A stretch of 64,000 nucleotides of DNA from Combretum micranthum (taxonomy: Eukaryota > Streptophyta > Magnoliopsida > Myrtales > Combretaceae): contig JAMXBD010000428.1 of assembly GCA_024138025.1 (NCBI GenBank), positions 372,001-436,000 of the forward strand, written 5' to 3'. The notes under the pieces are model-generated. The model ran no database searches, had not been told where the DNA came from, and was given only the letters and a program-made list of their open reading frames with translations. Below, piece by piece: positions 12,801 to 24,434 of this stretch. Positions within the stretch are counted from its first letter, which is position 1. Every line of letters begins with the position of its first letter. The translations under genes were made by a program, and so were the position numbers.

Positions 12801-14092
12801 CTTATATGGGTGCCTGTATCGTAACAATTCCAAAAGCAATATACAGATGTGAAGGAATGACCATTGTACTTATTCAAAAACTTCAATACAGAACCCAAAA
12901 TGTTTATTGCTATTGGTTATTACAGTAGAGAGAATACATTTCTAAATAGTAAAATATAGATATTATATACTAACTAATACATCACTGAAATTACAACAGG
13001 AGACTATACTAATTTGTTACAATTCCACTAGTTATGTTTAAAAATAATAATAGTGTTGCAAAAATAATATTTTGATCCCTTAAAGTTTGTTTAATCCATA
13101 AAAATAACTATTGTCCTCTTTTGAAAAGGCTTCTCTAGGAAAATCTCAAATACCAAGTAATTGATTTATAATCCTTATCTTAGACTCTATTCTATTTTGA
13201 TAAGTCTGAAATACAAAATTAGAAGACCGTAAAAGTGTAAACTATATCCCGCTTAGTAATATATCTACTGATCATATCATCTTTTAGACAATATAAATAA
13301 GTCATAAACCATATGTAATGAAGCAGTAATACGTATGAACTGCAACATCACATACAGCATTCCGAAATTTTGCTTGTAGTCAAAGGTATAATTTTCTTTT
13401 CCTATGATCATGGACTGAGGATACTATAATTCCATTAATGTCCGAATCATCCAAGTAAAATGAATGGTTCTCCTAACATAACATCCTTAGTAATATGAAA
13501 TGTTAAGATACACTGGAATAATTTTTCCCAGCTTCTACACCCTAGGAAAACGAAATGTATGTATATTCATCACCTACGTACCGCACCACTAGATATGTAA
13601 AACTCTAAACAGTAAAAGCATTTGAACTCTATCTTAAAGACGATAATCCCATTATCAATTAGTTTACATATAAGGATGTCCTTTTCAATTGCCATGTTAC
13701 AGTGATTGCAAATATATGCAAATAAGTTATAAATGACCAGTTTAAAATTTAATTACGACATTCTAACGGTCAATTGCAAAGTAATTAAAATATACAATAG
13801 ATACTCGATAAATATAACACGCATCAAATGTATTATTCCACCTTTTTTTCTTTTTCCCTTTTTTCGTTCGGATAATTTCCCACACAAATCAAAATGCACA
13901 ACCACATGCAAAACTCAAAAATTCCCACATACAAAATTACACAAACGCTAGTCAAGTGATAATATTGAAAACACTCATTTTGCCATTGTTTGCCAAAGGT
14001 AATAGGTGTCTTAAGCTAAATAAGATGTTCCATCGAGGTTACCTAAAGATAATATTAAAATAATACAATAAGCTACTAAAGTAATTAAGTAA
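9836..14092. other. Gene-free sequence downstream of the ERF gene
   Basis: The first few hundred bases should hold the ERF 3' UTR; a polyadenylation region near 10100-10190 is plausible (TTAATGAAAT-type signals). The rest, about 3.9 kb, is AT-rich with a TA microsatellite (10239-10263), a CTT-rich tract (about 10435-10460) and no reading frame with recognisable similarity. Confidence 0.6.
10239..10263. repeat. TA dinucleotide microsatellite
   Basis: About twelve TA units in intergenic sequence downstream of the ERF gene. Confidence 0.9.
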
Positions 14093-14296
14093 GGGTTTAT
14101 TTGTTTCATCTGAATTTGGTCATTTTGGTGTCTTATTTTTATCATTTTCAAATATAGGTTTGTCAAGAAACAGATATAGATGAAAAACAGACATTTTATA
14201 GACAAATAAGATACATATTTGATACAGATAAAAAGTACAGATGTAGATCATATACAGATAAGATACAGATGAAAATCAGACAATCCAAGCAGACCC
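14093..14296. mobile_element. Tourist-like MITE (PIF/Harbinger type), 204 bp
   Basis: The left end reads GGGTTTATTTG and the right end CAAGCAGACCC, an imperfect terminal inverted repeat of the GGGTCTGTTTGG type. It is flanked on both sides by TAA (14090-14092 and 14297-14299), the usual target duplication of PIF/Harbinger MITEs. The interior has repeated GATACAGATA-like motifs and no coding capacity. Confidence 0.7.
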
Positions 14297-14481
14297 TAAG
14301 TCTTCTTTTGTTGGTTATGGGTTGTTAAAAGTTATTCATATTAATTTTCTTTTATATTAAATATTTTTCTCGAAAGGAGACATCAAGTCATATAAAATTG
14401 ATATGAGAATATAGTCCTTTGCTTCACAGTATAATACAAGTTCTCCAAGCCAAAGTATGATCTAGGCTTTTGTCATAACAG

Positions 14482-14682
14482 TGTTAGAATGCAAGTGTGA
14501 GGTTGGAAAAATCCCATATAGGAAATATGAGACTTACGTGAAAGGTTTATGAGAAAAAGGACTCATTAACTTAATACATTAGAGTTTTGGGTTATATATG
14601 GTATTAAGTCTATTAGCGTATTCCTTCATAAGATCCATTTGAAGAATTTCTTCTGTTTAAAGGCTTTATCCTTTTCCTAACA
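14482..14682 (+). repeat. 5' LTR of the Copia element
   Basis: 201 bp, TG...CA ends, matching 18830-19024. It contains the AAGTGTGAGGTT and AAAAATCCCA motifs seen in the other LTR. Confidence 0.85.
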
Positions 14683-14684
14683 AG

Positions 14685-14696
14685 TGGTATTAGAGC
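14685..14696 (+). other. Primer-binding site of the Copia element
   Basis: TGGTATTAGAGC, one mismatch from the tRNA-Met primer-binding site TGGTATCAGAGC, two bases after the 5' LTR. Confidence 0.85.
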
Positions 14697-14731
14697 AGGG
14701 TTTAAAAAAAATTGTTTCTTGTGTTGCAAGT

Positions 14732-17218
14732 ATGGCGGAATCATCAAGTACTATGATAAAGTTGAATTATTCAAATTATTCAATATGAAAGTTGATGATG
14801 GAAGATCTTTTATATTGTAAAGATCTATCTATGCCTTTGGGCAATGATAATGCGAAGCCAAAAGATAAGTCCAATGAAGATGGTATGATTATGCATAGAA
14901 AAACTATAAGATATATCCGATAATGGGTTGATCATAGTATCTATCATTATATTGCTCAAGAAACCAGAGCTGATATTTTATGGAAAAAATTAGAGTCTAT
15001 GCACGAGAGATAGACCATCTTGAATAAAACCTCCTTGATTAGGAGAGTGGTGATTTTGAAGTATAAGGATGGATCCAATATAACATAGCACTTGAATGAT
15101 TTTCAAGGTCTTGTGAATCAGCTATCTATTATGAAACCTGTGTTTGAAGATGAGATACAAGCATTTTTGTTATTGAGTATTTGAGTTCACTACTTGATAG
15201 TTGAAAGATACTTGTTGTTTCAGTCAATAATTCTACTTCAGAAGGAAAGCTTACTGTTGCAATGGTAAAAAAAAGCTTGACGAATGAAGAAGCTAGAAGA
15301 AAAGAACTTTGTGCAAGTTCTAACACTCGGGCACTAGTTACTCATAAATTGGAAAGATGTGGCAGAAGCTAGACTACAACCTCATTTGATAATTATAATA
15401 TAGCTGACAAAGCTAGGGGAAGATCAAAATCAAGAAGAAGAAATATTAAGTGCTATCATTGTGACAAGCTAGGACATCTGAAACAAGAATGTACGATATG
15501 GAAAAGAGAACATAGAAAGGTAAAAGTGATGAAACAGGTGATAACACGACAGCAACAACAGCAAATGATGAGATTGTTATTGCTTGGGATGATGATTGTG
15601 TTAGTTTCACATGTCATGATAGTGACTAGGTTATTAATTCCAATGCCTCCTTTCACGTGACCTCGCATAGTGAATTCTTCTTAACCTACATTGCTGGTGA
15701 TTATAGCAATATTAGTTAGGTAAATAGTGGTACATCCAAATTATTAGCATTGGAAACATTATTTTGAAGACTAACACTAGTTATAGGCTCATTCTTAAAG
15801 ATGTTAGACATGTTCAAGACATTCACCTGAAGTTGATATCTGCTAGAAAATTAGATGATGAAGGATACAATAGTTATTTTAGTGAAGGTAAATGGAAGCT
15901 CACCAATAGCTTTCTCATAATGGTTAAAGGGAAGAAAAATAATATCTTTTTTTTAATGTCAGCAAAACTAAGTAAAGGAGAGGTGAACATGATTGATGAG
16001 TCATCAATAGAACTTTGGCACAAACGGCTTGGTCACGTGCGTAAGAAAGGACTACAGATACTTACCAAAAGCAACTTCTACTTGATGTGAAAGGTACGCC
16101 TCTAAAAACATGCATTGATTGTGTTGCTGGGACATAACATAGAGTTGCATTTCATAGAAATCCATCTACCGAGAGATCTCATGTACTTGATCTAGTCTAT
16201 ACAAATGTGTGTTACATGAAAGATAGAACATTAGGTGATGCTCTTTATTTTGTGACATTTATTGATGATCACTCTAGAAAGTTGTGGACCTTTGCTTTAA
16301 ACTCTAAAGATAAAGTTTTGAATGTGGTTAACCAATTTCATTCTAGAGTTGAGAGTGAAGTGGGAAGACAATCGAAAATGTGTCGGAGCAGATAATGGTG
16401 GTGAATATGGAGATCCTTTTGAAGAATATCGTAAAGCCCATGGAATTAAACTTGAGAAGATAGTTCCAAAGATCCTATAGTAAAATGGCATTGCAAAAAG
16501 GATGAACACATTATTATAGAGGGAGTAAAGTGTATGTTATCTCATGCCAAGCTACCTAAATCATTTTAGGGGGAGTAATGAAGACACCGGTTGATTTGAT
16601 CAACTCATTCCCTTCTTATGCTCTGGATGGTGATATCCCAGAAAGAGTATGGACAGGTAAAAGTATATCCCATGATCACTTATAAGTGTTTGGTTGCAGG
16701 GCATTTATGCATATTTTAAAGGATGAAATAACAAAACTCGATGCAAATTCAAAGCAGTGTATTTTTATAGGTTATGCAAATGATAAGTATGAGTACATGT
16801 TATGGTATCCAATAGAAAAGAAAATTGTGAGAAGCACAGATTTGGTCTTTCTAGAATATCAAGCTATTAAAGATATGAAGAAGCCATAGAAATGCAAATC
16901 CTCAGGCGAGATCCTAATCAATATAGATCCAGTACCTTTTCCTAAAGATCCTAATAATGATGGGGAGATGTTTAAGACTCAGTTGAAGATGATGACATAT
17001 CTTGAGAGCCTAATTAGAGAATTGAGTTGAGAATATCTACAAGAGAGAGAAGCTCATCCGCCATTATAAATGTAGATGGGTATGTGATGCTGATAAACAA
17101 GGGAGACCCAAAATGTTATCAAGAGCTCATGCAAGATGACATGAAATCCTTGCGTGAGAACCATACACATAATTTAGTGGACCTACCAAAGACAAGCTTA
17201 TTTGTTGTAGATAGATAA
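14732..17218 (+). pseudogene. Copia gag-pol remnant (gag, protease, integrase; reverse transcriptase deleted)
   Basis: The gag start (MAESSSTMIKL) at 14732 meets a TGA within about twenty codons. A CCHC zinc knuckle (CYHCDKLGHLKQEC) lies at 15451-15492. The protease region near 15632 has lost the catalytic Asp-Ser-Gly motif (it reads N-S-N where D-S-G is expected). 15764-16090 is the pre-integrase domain with LWHKRLGH. The integrase core follows (YFVTFIDDHSRK near 16255; ADNGGEY near 16390), broken by several stops and frameshifts. 16686-16889 is the conserved stretch downstream of integrase (FGCRAF, GYANDKYEY). 17027-17218 holds the segment leading into reverse transcriptase (QDDMKSLRENHTHNLVDLPK), after which similarity ends. 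Catalytic parts of reverse transcriptase and all of RNase H are missing. Confidence 0.85.
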
Positions 17219-17309
17219 CCAGTATGATAGTACCTCCCATATGAGTTAGAGGAGAGGTTTATTAGGTTTTGGGTTCAACCCATATAGGCCCATAGCATAC
17301 AATAAAACC

Positions 17310-18390
17310 CTAGTATATCTTTATAAAACATATTATATTTTTATAAATATATATGATATCTTTGATATATATATATATAATATAATTGAAAAGAAAAAGG
17401 GTAGAGAATATCTCTTTAATGTATGAGAAGAATCGCGGTCGCGAAGAATATTAATATAAAACCCTATGTTAACGAAATTGGATATTGAGACTTTACTTTT
17501 GGAACTGAGAAGAAGACTAACTTTGAGAAGGTAAATAGGTTGCACTATTTCAGCGATATGAAAACAAAATCAAGAATCAATGAAGTGATTATTGGTCTCT
17601 AATCTTTAGATATACAATTTCGACGAAGAAAACTTAGCTTTATGAAGTAACTTTAGATCCATATTCAGAAGGCTTATTGAATCCTGATTGTGACGAATCT
17701 TCTTTCGTTGAATTCATGGCTTAGAGTACTACAAGGCTATTATTTTTGTTCCTTAATAATCTTTCTCAGTTATCTAGAATAGGTGTTTTTATGTTTTCAC
17801 AAATTAAATAGTTTTGTAATTTTATCAATATCCACTGTTGTGGTGAAGTATTAGTTACCCTAGTATATCATTATAAAGATATATGGTATCTTTAATATAT
17901 ATTTATGTATATATATTGAAAAGAAAAAGGGAATATCTCTCATAATATCTGAGAAGAATTGCAGCCATGAAGAATATTAACATGGAACCTTGATGGTAAC
18001 GGAATTGGACATTGAGACTTTAGTTTTGGAATTGAGAAGAAGATGAATTTTGAAAAGGTAAATGGGTTGCATTGTTTTCGTAATCTAAAAACACAACCAA
18101 GAATCAAGGAAGTGATCATTGGCCTCCGATCTTTAGATTTACGATTTTGACGAAGAAACTTAGCTTTATGGAGCAACTTTGGATCCAAAATTGGAAGGCT
18201 TATTGAGTCCTGATTGTGATGAAACTTCTTCCATTGAATTCACAACGTGGATTACAATAAGATTATTATTTCCGTCATTGTTAACCCTTCTTAGTTTCCA
18301 GATTGAATAGGTGTTTTAGTGTTTGTACGAGTTAAATAGTTTTATGATTTTATCAATATCCACAATTGTGGTTAAGTATTAGTTATCCAC
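17310..18390 (+). repeat. Two tandem copies of a ~540-bp non-coding unit
   Basis: Unit 1 runs about 17310-17859 and unit 2 about 17860-18390. Shared landmarks in order are CCTAGTATATC, GAAAAGAAAAAGGG, TGAGAAGAAT, GGACATTGAGACTTTA-like, GAAGTGAT(T/C)ATTGG, GGCTTATTGA, TTTTATCAATATCCAC and GTATTAGTTA. The duplication replaces the position where reverse transcriptase should be. Just before it (about 17225-17310) and after it (to about 18582) the sequence looks LTR-like, so the duplication may lie within the LTR of a second, nested element. Confidence 0.8.
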
Positions 18391-18585
18391 TAGTATAACT
18401 AGTGAAGAAAAAAATATTGTAACCTTATTATTTATGGTCCTATGGTTTATCCCTCAGTTGGGGTTTTTCACATTAGATCTCAGTGTTTGTTGTTATTTGA
18501 TATTTAGTCTATTGTATTGGAGATTGTTATACATAAGAGAAAAAATTGTCTTGTTATTATAGGACATTAATTTTTCTTAATAAGT

Positions 18586-18597
18586 GGTATCAAAGTG
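18586..18597 (+). other. Second primer-binding-site-like motif inside the Copia element
   Basis: GTGGTATCAAAGT spans this position. It resembles the tRNA-Met primer-binding site and follows a stretch ending TTTCTTAATAA. A PBS here is unexpected, since the element's own lies at 14685. It suggests that 17225-18582 is an LTR from another Copia element inserted in, or recombined with, the host element. The motif is short, so this is an inference. Confidence 0.4.
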
Positions 18598-18829
18598 ATG
18601 GTTTAGCTGAAAAACTCCTATGGTTAGCCCTTCATGTAGAAAGAAGAGCTTTGTGATAGTGACTCATTTATAAAACCAATCATATAAGGTAAGTAGTTGG
18701 AAGCAGGCCACTCACAAAGCGAGTTTAGTAAAGTTAATTTGACAAGCTCCTGATAATATTGCGAGGTTTACACTTAAGGAGGAGCAAGACCTAAGCTCAT
18801 TGTGGAGGCTCACACTTGAGAGGGAGATT

Positions 18830-19024
18830 TGTTAGGATACAAGTGTGAGGTTAGAAAAATCCCACATGAAAAATATAAGACTTACATGAATGATTTATAA
18901 GAGGGAAGACCCATTAATCTAATGCATTAAGGTTTTTGTTATATATGGTGTCAAGCTCATTAATATATTTCTTCATAAAGATTTGAAAAAATTTTACTGT
19001 TTAGGGCTTCCTCTTCTCCTAATA
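18830..19024 (+). repeat. 3' LTR of the Copia element
   Basis: Matches 14482-14682 with many substitutions; preceded by a purine-rich tract at about 18817-18829. The expected terminal CA appears as TA. Confidence 0.8.
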
Positions 19025-21019
19025 GTTTTTGTCATAATGGTCCATCATGTCCACTTAATATCATATAGAAATTTTTCTTGTCCTTGATACAATTCATAAT
19101 AATCTCATATTGTCATAAATATAGGAAATTTATGCCACTTTTATCCAATTTCTTATTGTCCTCCAAATTAAATATTTACTAAATCTTTGTAAAAACATTT
19201 TCTTTTAAATTTTTTGCCTGTTTGTCAAAACTTTATTAAGCGGTTCTTTTCGTTTCTTTTTTTTTTTTGTATTATGAAATAAAATTAAAGTAGAGTTTAT
19301 TTATGTTTTAGGATTCCATTGCTTTGAGTAATTTTAAGTTACATGAATTTTTAAGAAAAATTAATTATACTAAATCATACAAGAGGAGAGTTAATTAATA
19401 TAAATATGATGGATACATTAGATTAAGTAATATGAAATGTCAAGATATTCTTTTTCAGAACGATTCTTCACCGCAGCATATGTGCTAATTATACAAAGGA
19501 AGGAAATGGATAATAATATATTTATTAATTTTCAAATCAAATTGATTATAGTGAGATGAAATTCATAGTTTCCTAAACCTTGACCTTTAACGACAAAATT
19601 TCTTGTTATTTAGGAACCTAACTCAATTTATTGGAGATAAGATATGCAAAATATTTTTAACAAATATACTTTAAAAGGACGGCCAAAAAAAAAAACTTTA
19701 AAAGCCATAAAAAAGTCAACGTAAAGTCCATCTCACCTTTTTTGAAATTTACTGGACTGCTCAAGCTTGATATAATTAATGATATGAGGTAGGTTATATA
19801 TGGATCAGAAGTAATAAGTAATATATATATATATATATATGTAGAATAAAAGGGAATAATTAATTTTGGATTGCGAAAGGGGCAATGATTGGCGTGAAAA
19901 AAGAACCGTAGGTTAACAAAAGATATCGAAATGTTGTTACAATTTCTTGTAACGTGTGAGAGGGGCAACTTTTGTGCAACTGTTGAGGTCGGCATGTATA
20001 TTGCACCGAAGGTTAACATAAAGACATCGAAAAATGTTGTTGCAATTCCTTGTAACGTGTGAGAAGGACAAATTTTATGCAATTTTTGACATGTATATTG
20101 CACCAAAAGTTGACTTGTGGTGCGGATTAAAAGCTCAAGACCACAAATGGAATTGAGATGGACAAGGATTGTCGATGTTGGTGGCATGCCAATTGATCCC
20201 AATTTAACCAACCTAGAGAGGTGATGTCATTCCTCGAGACCAAGGCATGCGCTTATTGATATAAAAGGATGCATATCTCAGAAGTAATCGTAAAGTTAGC
20301 AAAGATCTCATGCCTACCAAAATCTTTAAACGATTTTATTTTACTCATAAAAAGATAAAAAAGACGTTTATCAAAAAATAGATACATATAAAAAACATAT
20401 AATTTTATTTATAAAAAGATCAAATAGACCTAAAAGGATCATGTATAAATAAGATAGAGATTAAATACAAAAACACATATAGATTAAATAAAGACGATCT
20501 AAACAGACCCATTGTATCCCTAATTGTACTTATTGTCACTCCTTGTCCTCAGTCCCTTGATTTTAGTATAATCAAACCTAAAAATAAGGGACGAGTGAAA
20601 ATACTCCGTACACACCATTGTATGTAAACACATATAATATTAAACTACACGTAATTTAAAATTACTAATGCAACATACAATCAATTCAAGGAGGAAGAAA
20701 AAAACCTTAAAATTAAAGTTCCTCTTTAACCAATTTACTAATCAACCCAGTATCGACAACAATTACTAAGATAGAAATCCTCTAAAACAAGGATTCATAA
20801 CCAACTTCCAAAATTTAAAACCTAAAATGTACACCAATATAGGCCAAAGCCTTAGGACACATGTGGTGGTGCTAGGCCGTAAACATGTATAGGTAATACC
20901 CACGCATCCCAATAAGTTCATAAATACGAACTAACCACACACCTAGTATAGTGTTATAAATTTCCACACTACCTTATGGTTCCAACTTCCAATGGCCTAG
21001 CAATCCACATTTTTATTTA
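19025..21019. other. Gene-free AT-rich sequence with short tandem repeat
   Basis: No recognisable gene. It contains the ~98-bp tandem repeat listed separately and a TA microsatellite at about 19819-19840. The 184-codon minus-strand open frame at 19657-20211 is composed largely of that repeat and resembles no protein. Confidence 0.6.
19911..20106. repeat. Tandem duplication of a ~98-bp unit
   Basis: Units 19911-20010 and 20011-20106 share GGTTAACA, ATCGAAA, TGTTGTT, CTTGTAACGTGTGAGA and CATGTATATTGCACC in order. Divergence is moderate and there is no third copy. Confidence 0.85.
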
Positions 21020-21200
21020 TTTATTTTTTTGGCTGAAAACACGAACAGCTTTATTGCATAATAACTAAGATCCAGAGGATTACATATAAAACAATCATCA
21101 TAGTCAAAGCTAGATGACTCTAAACAAAGTAGCCTCTAAAGATGATGAGAGGTTAACCGCCACAAATTTATTGGACACATCCGCTACCTAAAATTTCTTA
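21015..21200 (-). mobile_element. 3' end of a polyadenylated retroposon (probably LINE-like)
   Basis: Read on the minus strand, a unique segment leads to a polyadenylation signal in ATGCAATAAAGCTG and then ends in a short A-rich tail (AAAAAAATAAATAAATAAA) at about 21015-21032. That is the layout of a 5'-truncated non-LTR retroposon insertion. No domain is left. A processed host-transcript copy is the alternative. Confidence 0.45.
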
Positions 21201-23187
21201 ATCCACATTTTATCATTCAATAACTTATCATGTAATAAAAATTGTAACAATAAACATAGAATGATATTAATATAGTGAAGAATAATTTAATTAGTTAAAT
21301 TATAAACCTAACAAAACTAATATTGCAAATCCTATCATAATATAATTAACCCTTCACGCTGTACCAGAAACCAATTGTAAAAAAAATCAATTTGCCAAAA
21401 TTCTATTTTTTTTTCTGTCAAATTTTGATCTATAACTTAAATTAGCAAATTTTGGAATTTGGCCAAAATTATGTACACCTACAAGTTAATCCTAGTCTAT
21501 TCAATTGAGGAATCAAGCTCGACAAGGGGCTGTCTTCCAGCTTGGTCCAACTATCTTCTCCGGTCGTAATCTGTCCCATGGATCGGTCTAGATCCTTTCG
21601 GCATTAATCCGAACTATGTTTAGGGTGCTTTCTTGTGTTGTTTTCATAAAAATCCCATTTTTCACTTATTTCATCTTTAAAGCATACTTTAGATCCAATA
21701 TGTTTTCCTTTTTTTCGAAATCTTATTAATTTTAGATTTTGTCTTATAATCTAAATATAATTCCATGAGAACTCTAATTTCCTTGTCATCATAATCTCAT
21801 AACAATCCTATTAATAAGCTCGTGAACAAGATAAAAGTGAAACTTTGTTAACAAAATTTGTAGATCGCTGATAATCCCACTAATGAGATCCAAAATCAAG
21901 AATTGCTTGTATCATCCTGCATGTTTCAAGTTCATTCTATGAGCATCCTATTCATGAAAAGTTATAGTTATGAGTATCCTATTTATGAAAAGTTATAGTC
22001 TTTAGGATAGATCTTCACATCTTTTTATTTTTATTTATCCCCTTTGATATTCATGGTTTCCTATCAAGTGAACTTACAGAATCACTATTGATTCGTGGCA
22101 TGTAATATAAGAAAATATGGATATAGGTTTATAGAAGGATGTTGCTGTTTTAGAGAACTCTTGAAAGCTTTGGTGTTTTAGAGGAATCTTTCCTCTTTAA
22201 TCTCTTACAAATGAATGCTAGGGTTCAGGTAACTTATATTTGAGGAAGGGAATTGCATTTTGGATGAAGGATTTATTTATGGAAAGACTATATAAACTTT
22301 GAAACTATTACAAGATCCCCGTTTTAAAATACTTTTAGGGTATTCCTGGAGAAGGATAGGGTTTTGACTTTAATAGTGGTGACCAAATTGTAGGTGATAG
22401 TTGAAGGATTTGCCAGTGATTGTGAGTTTCATTTGTTTCTTTTTCCCTTAACGTTTTTAATATATATTTTTATGAAAATAATTTATACATTTTTTTTATC
22501 TATTTACTTGAATTTTGTAATATAGTTAAGTCATTGAATTTGACAAAGCCTCATAAGATTTATTTCATTATACCATGTGCTTGCAAAAATAGATATAACA
22601 TTAATGTATGTCAATTAAGTGAAAATGAAACTTAAAAATCGAGTCTAGATCCTAACTAGGATTGGGTAAATGTCATATTTGGTACATGAATCTTATCCTT
22701 TTTATTTTTTTGTGCAATAAACTATTTAAAGTTTTATGGTGTTAATTTGCTACCTATGAATATTTTGAGTTTATTTATAGTTTCTAGATGAGGCCATTAA
22801 TTGTAGAATAAGTAAAGTTTAGGTTGCTAATTTGAAATTTTGAGAAATTTTAGTTAGTTTATTACCAAAATGAGTAAAGTTTAGATATTAAATTGACTTG
22901 TTTAAACTTTAGGGAGTTAATCGTGCAAATTGGTAAAATTCAAATGCTCCATTAGGATTAGTTTGAATTGGAACTTGACCCAATTTTTCCACGGTAAGTC
23001 TAAGATCCGATTCAAGAACCATGATTATGGATTTGAACCTATGAGTTGACTTAGTTTAGCAAAGAAGGTTTTCACCCGAGTGGGTGGGTGGGGTTGTTAA
23101 TACATTTATGTCGATATGTTGAAGTTGTCTAGAATTGAATGAAATAGAATCGAAGGAATAAACAATGGAATAGAAAATTTATTACTA
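21201..23187. other. Gene-free AT-rich sequence
   Basis: About 2 kb with no coding similarity I recognise; some stretches look like worn repeats but have no ends I can define. Confidence 0.55.
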
Positions 23188-23488
23188 TGTTTAGATATGT
23201 TTACAGAATGGAATGGAATGAAATGAATATGTAATAAGATTTATAAAAAATACAATTCCCAATAAATATATATAATAAATATGTATAGGATAAAAAGGTA
23301 AATAAAGCAATAACCATTAATTTGGAATGAAATCTTGATTCTGCCTTCTTAAAGATGGAATCAAATTCCTCATAAACGTTGGAATCGTGATTCTAGCTTG
23401 TAAATACGTTTCTAAACATGGAAAAACAAAATGAAACCTAGAATCGCGATTCCATTCTAGGTCCATTCCAACCTATCAAACGTGCCAT
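23188..23488. mobile_element. Possible MITE with GGAATGGAATG-type subterminal motifs
   Basis: The left part has ATGTTTAGATATGTTTACAG followed by GAATGGAATGGAATG. The right part, on the opposite strand, reads TGGCACGTTTGATAGGTTGGAATGG followed by further GGAAT/GATTCC repeats. The arrangement resembles non-autonomous DNA transposons with inverted subterminal repeats. I cannot identify a clean target duplication. Confidence 0.4.
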
Positions 23489-23825
23489 AACATGTAATGA
23501 TATGCTATGCCTATTAATAATCCTGCTACTTCTCCAACCAATAATTGATACTAGCCTTTCTTAAAAATCTTGATACCATGGTTTTAAATCATGATCTCCT
23601 TCTCACGTGCGCAATGTCACGACTCTCCATGCACCTCTAGAATATATGTAAATGCTAGATTTATATATTTTTTTGCTTTTTTTTTTTTTTGCTATTTTCA
23701 TAATTAAAATAAAAAACACTAAACCAATAGGTCCAAGCTTGGTCTAGGTTAGCCTAGATTCAAATTATTATTGAGGTCTAGTTGGGTGGGGACATCTATT
23801 TCACTTTAAAAAATTAACAAATTAG

Positions 23826-24434
23826 GAAAAATATCAATTTGGTATTTACACTTTGGGTAAGTTTCACTAACTGTACCTGAATTTTTCAATTGTAACAGAA
23901 ATGTACCTAAACAAAATTTCGTACCAAGAAAATACTTCAACTTTTTTTAAATTTCACTAAAAGTATCTACGACAGGAATTGTCCATTTTTCCATTAAAAC
24001 GCCGACGTGGACACCTAACTCTATTAAAATATCATGTTTCTATCCACTTGGAAATTTCTAGTTTTTTTTTTCCACTTTCTCTTCTCTCTCCTCTCCTTCT
24101 TCTCCTTCTTCTTCTCCAAAATGAAGATGCCATTAATGGAGCTTGAAAGCTTCAGTTTGTGCATTAAAAGTTTCAAATATGGAAATCATAAACATATACA
24201 TAATCTATCATGATGAGATACAAAAAATACCCATATCACAAAAAAAAAAAAACCAATATTAACAAAGCTTGAAATCTTCATGGAATGCGAATCAAAGTTG
24301 TGTGTGTAAAGAGGGGAGAGAGAGGGAGAGAGAGAGAGAGAGGTAAGATAGGCTTTACGTTTACTTTTTCCATGTAAGGAAACAAAGTAAATGGTGTTAA
24401 TAAGGTAATGAAAGTAGCCAAGAAAACTTTGATT
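23826..24434. mobile_element. MULE-like terminal segment, one end only
   Basis: The stretch after 23826 (repeated 'value, threonine-rich' style motifs such as TTTCACTAA, TACCTGAATTTT, ATGTACCTAAAC and TACTTCAACTTT) is typical of the long terminal inverted repeats of plant Mutator-like elements. It is followed by a CT-rich tract (24065-24120) and a GA-rich tract (24313-24345). No matching inverted end is visible before the duplicated hAT region begins at 24435, so the element is incomplete or very diverged. Confidence 0.35.

Larger units (their letters stand above)
14482..19024 (+). mobile_element. Decayed Ty1/Copia LTR retrotransposon lacking most of reverse transcriptase
   Basis: The left LTR (14482-14682) starts TGTTAGAATG and ends CTAACA; the right LTR (18830-19024) starts TGTTAGGATAC. 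The two share their sequence order and are visibly diverged. A tRNA-Met type primer-binding site follows the left LTR and a purine-rich GAGAGGGAGATT precedes the right one. The interior encodes, in Copia order, a gag start, CCHC zinc knuckle, protease remnant, pre-integrase, integrase core and the very start of reverse transcriptase. Coding similarity then stops at about 17218 and is replaced by non-coding sequence with a 550-bp tandem duplication. A short direct repeat TTTTGTCATAA occurs just outside both ends (about 14468 and 19026). The element is inactive on its own. Confidence 0.85.

Noticed and set aside
19657..20211. 184-codon minus-strand open frame as a gene
   Set aside because: It consists largely of a 98-bp tandem repeat plus low-complexity Tyr/Ile codons, with no similarity to any family I know and no promoter or splice context.
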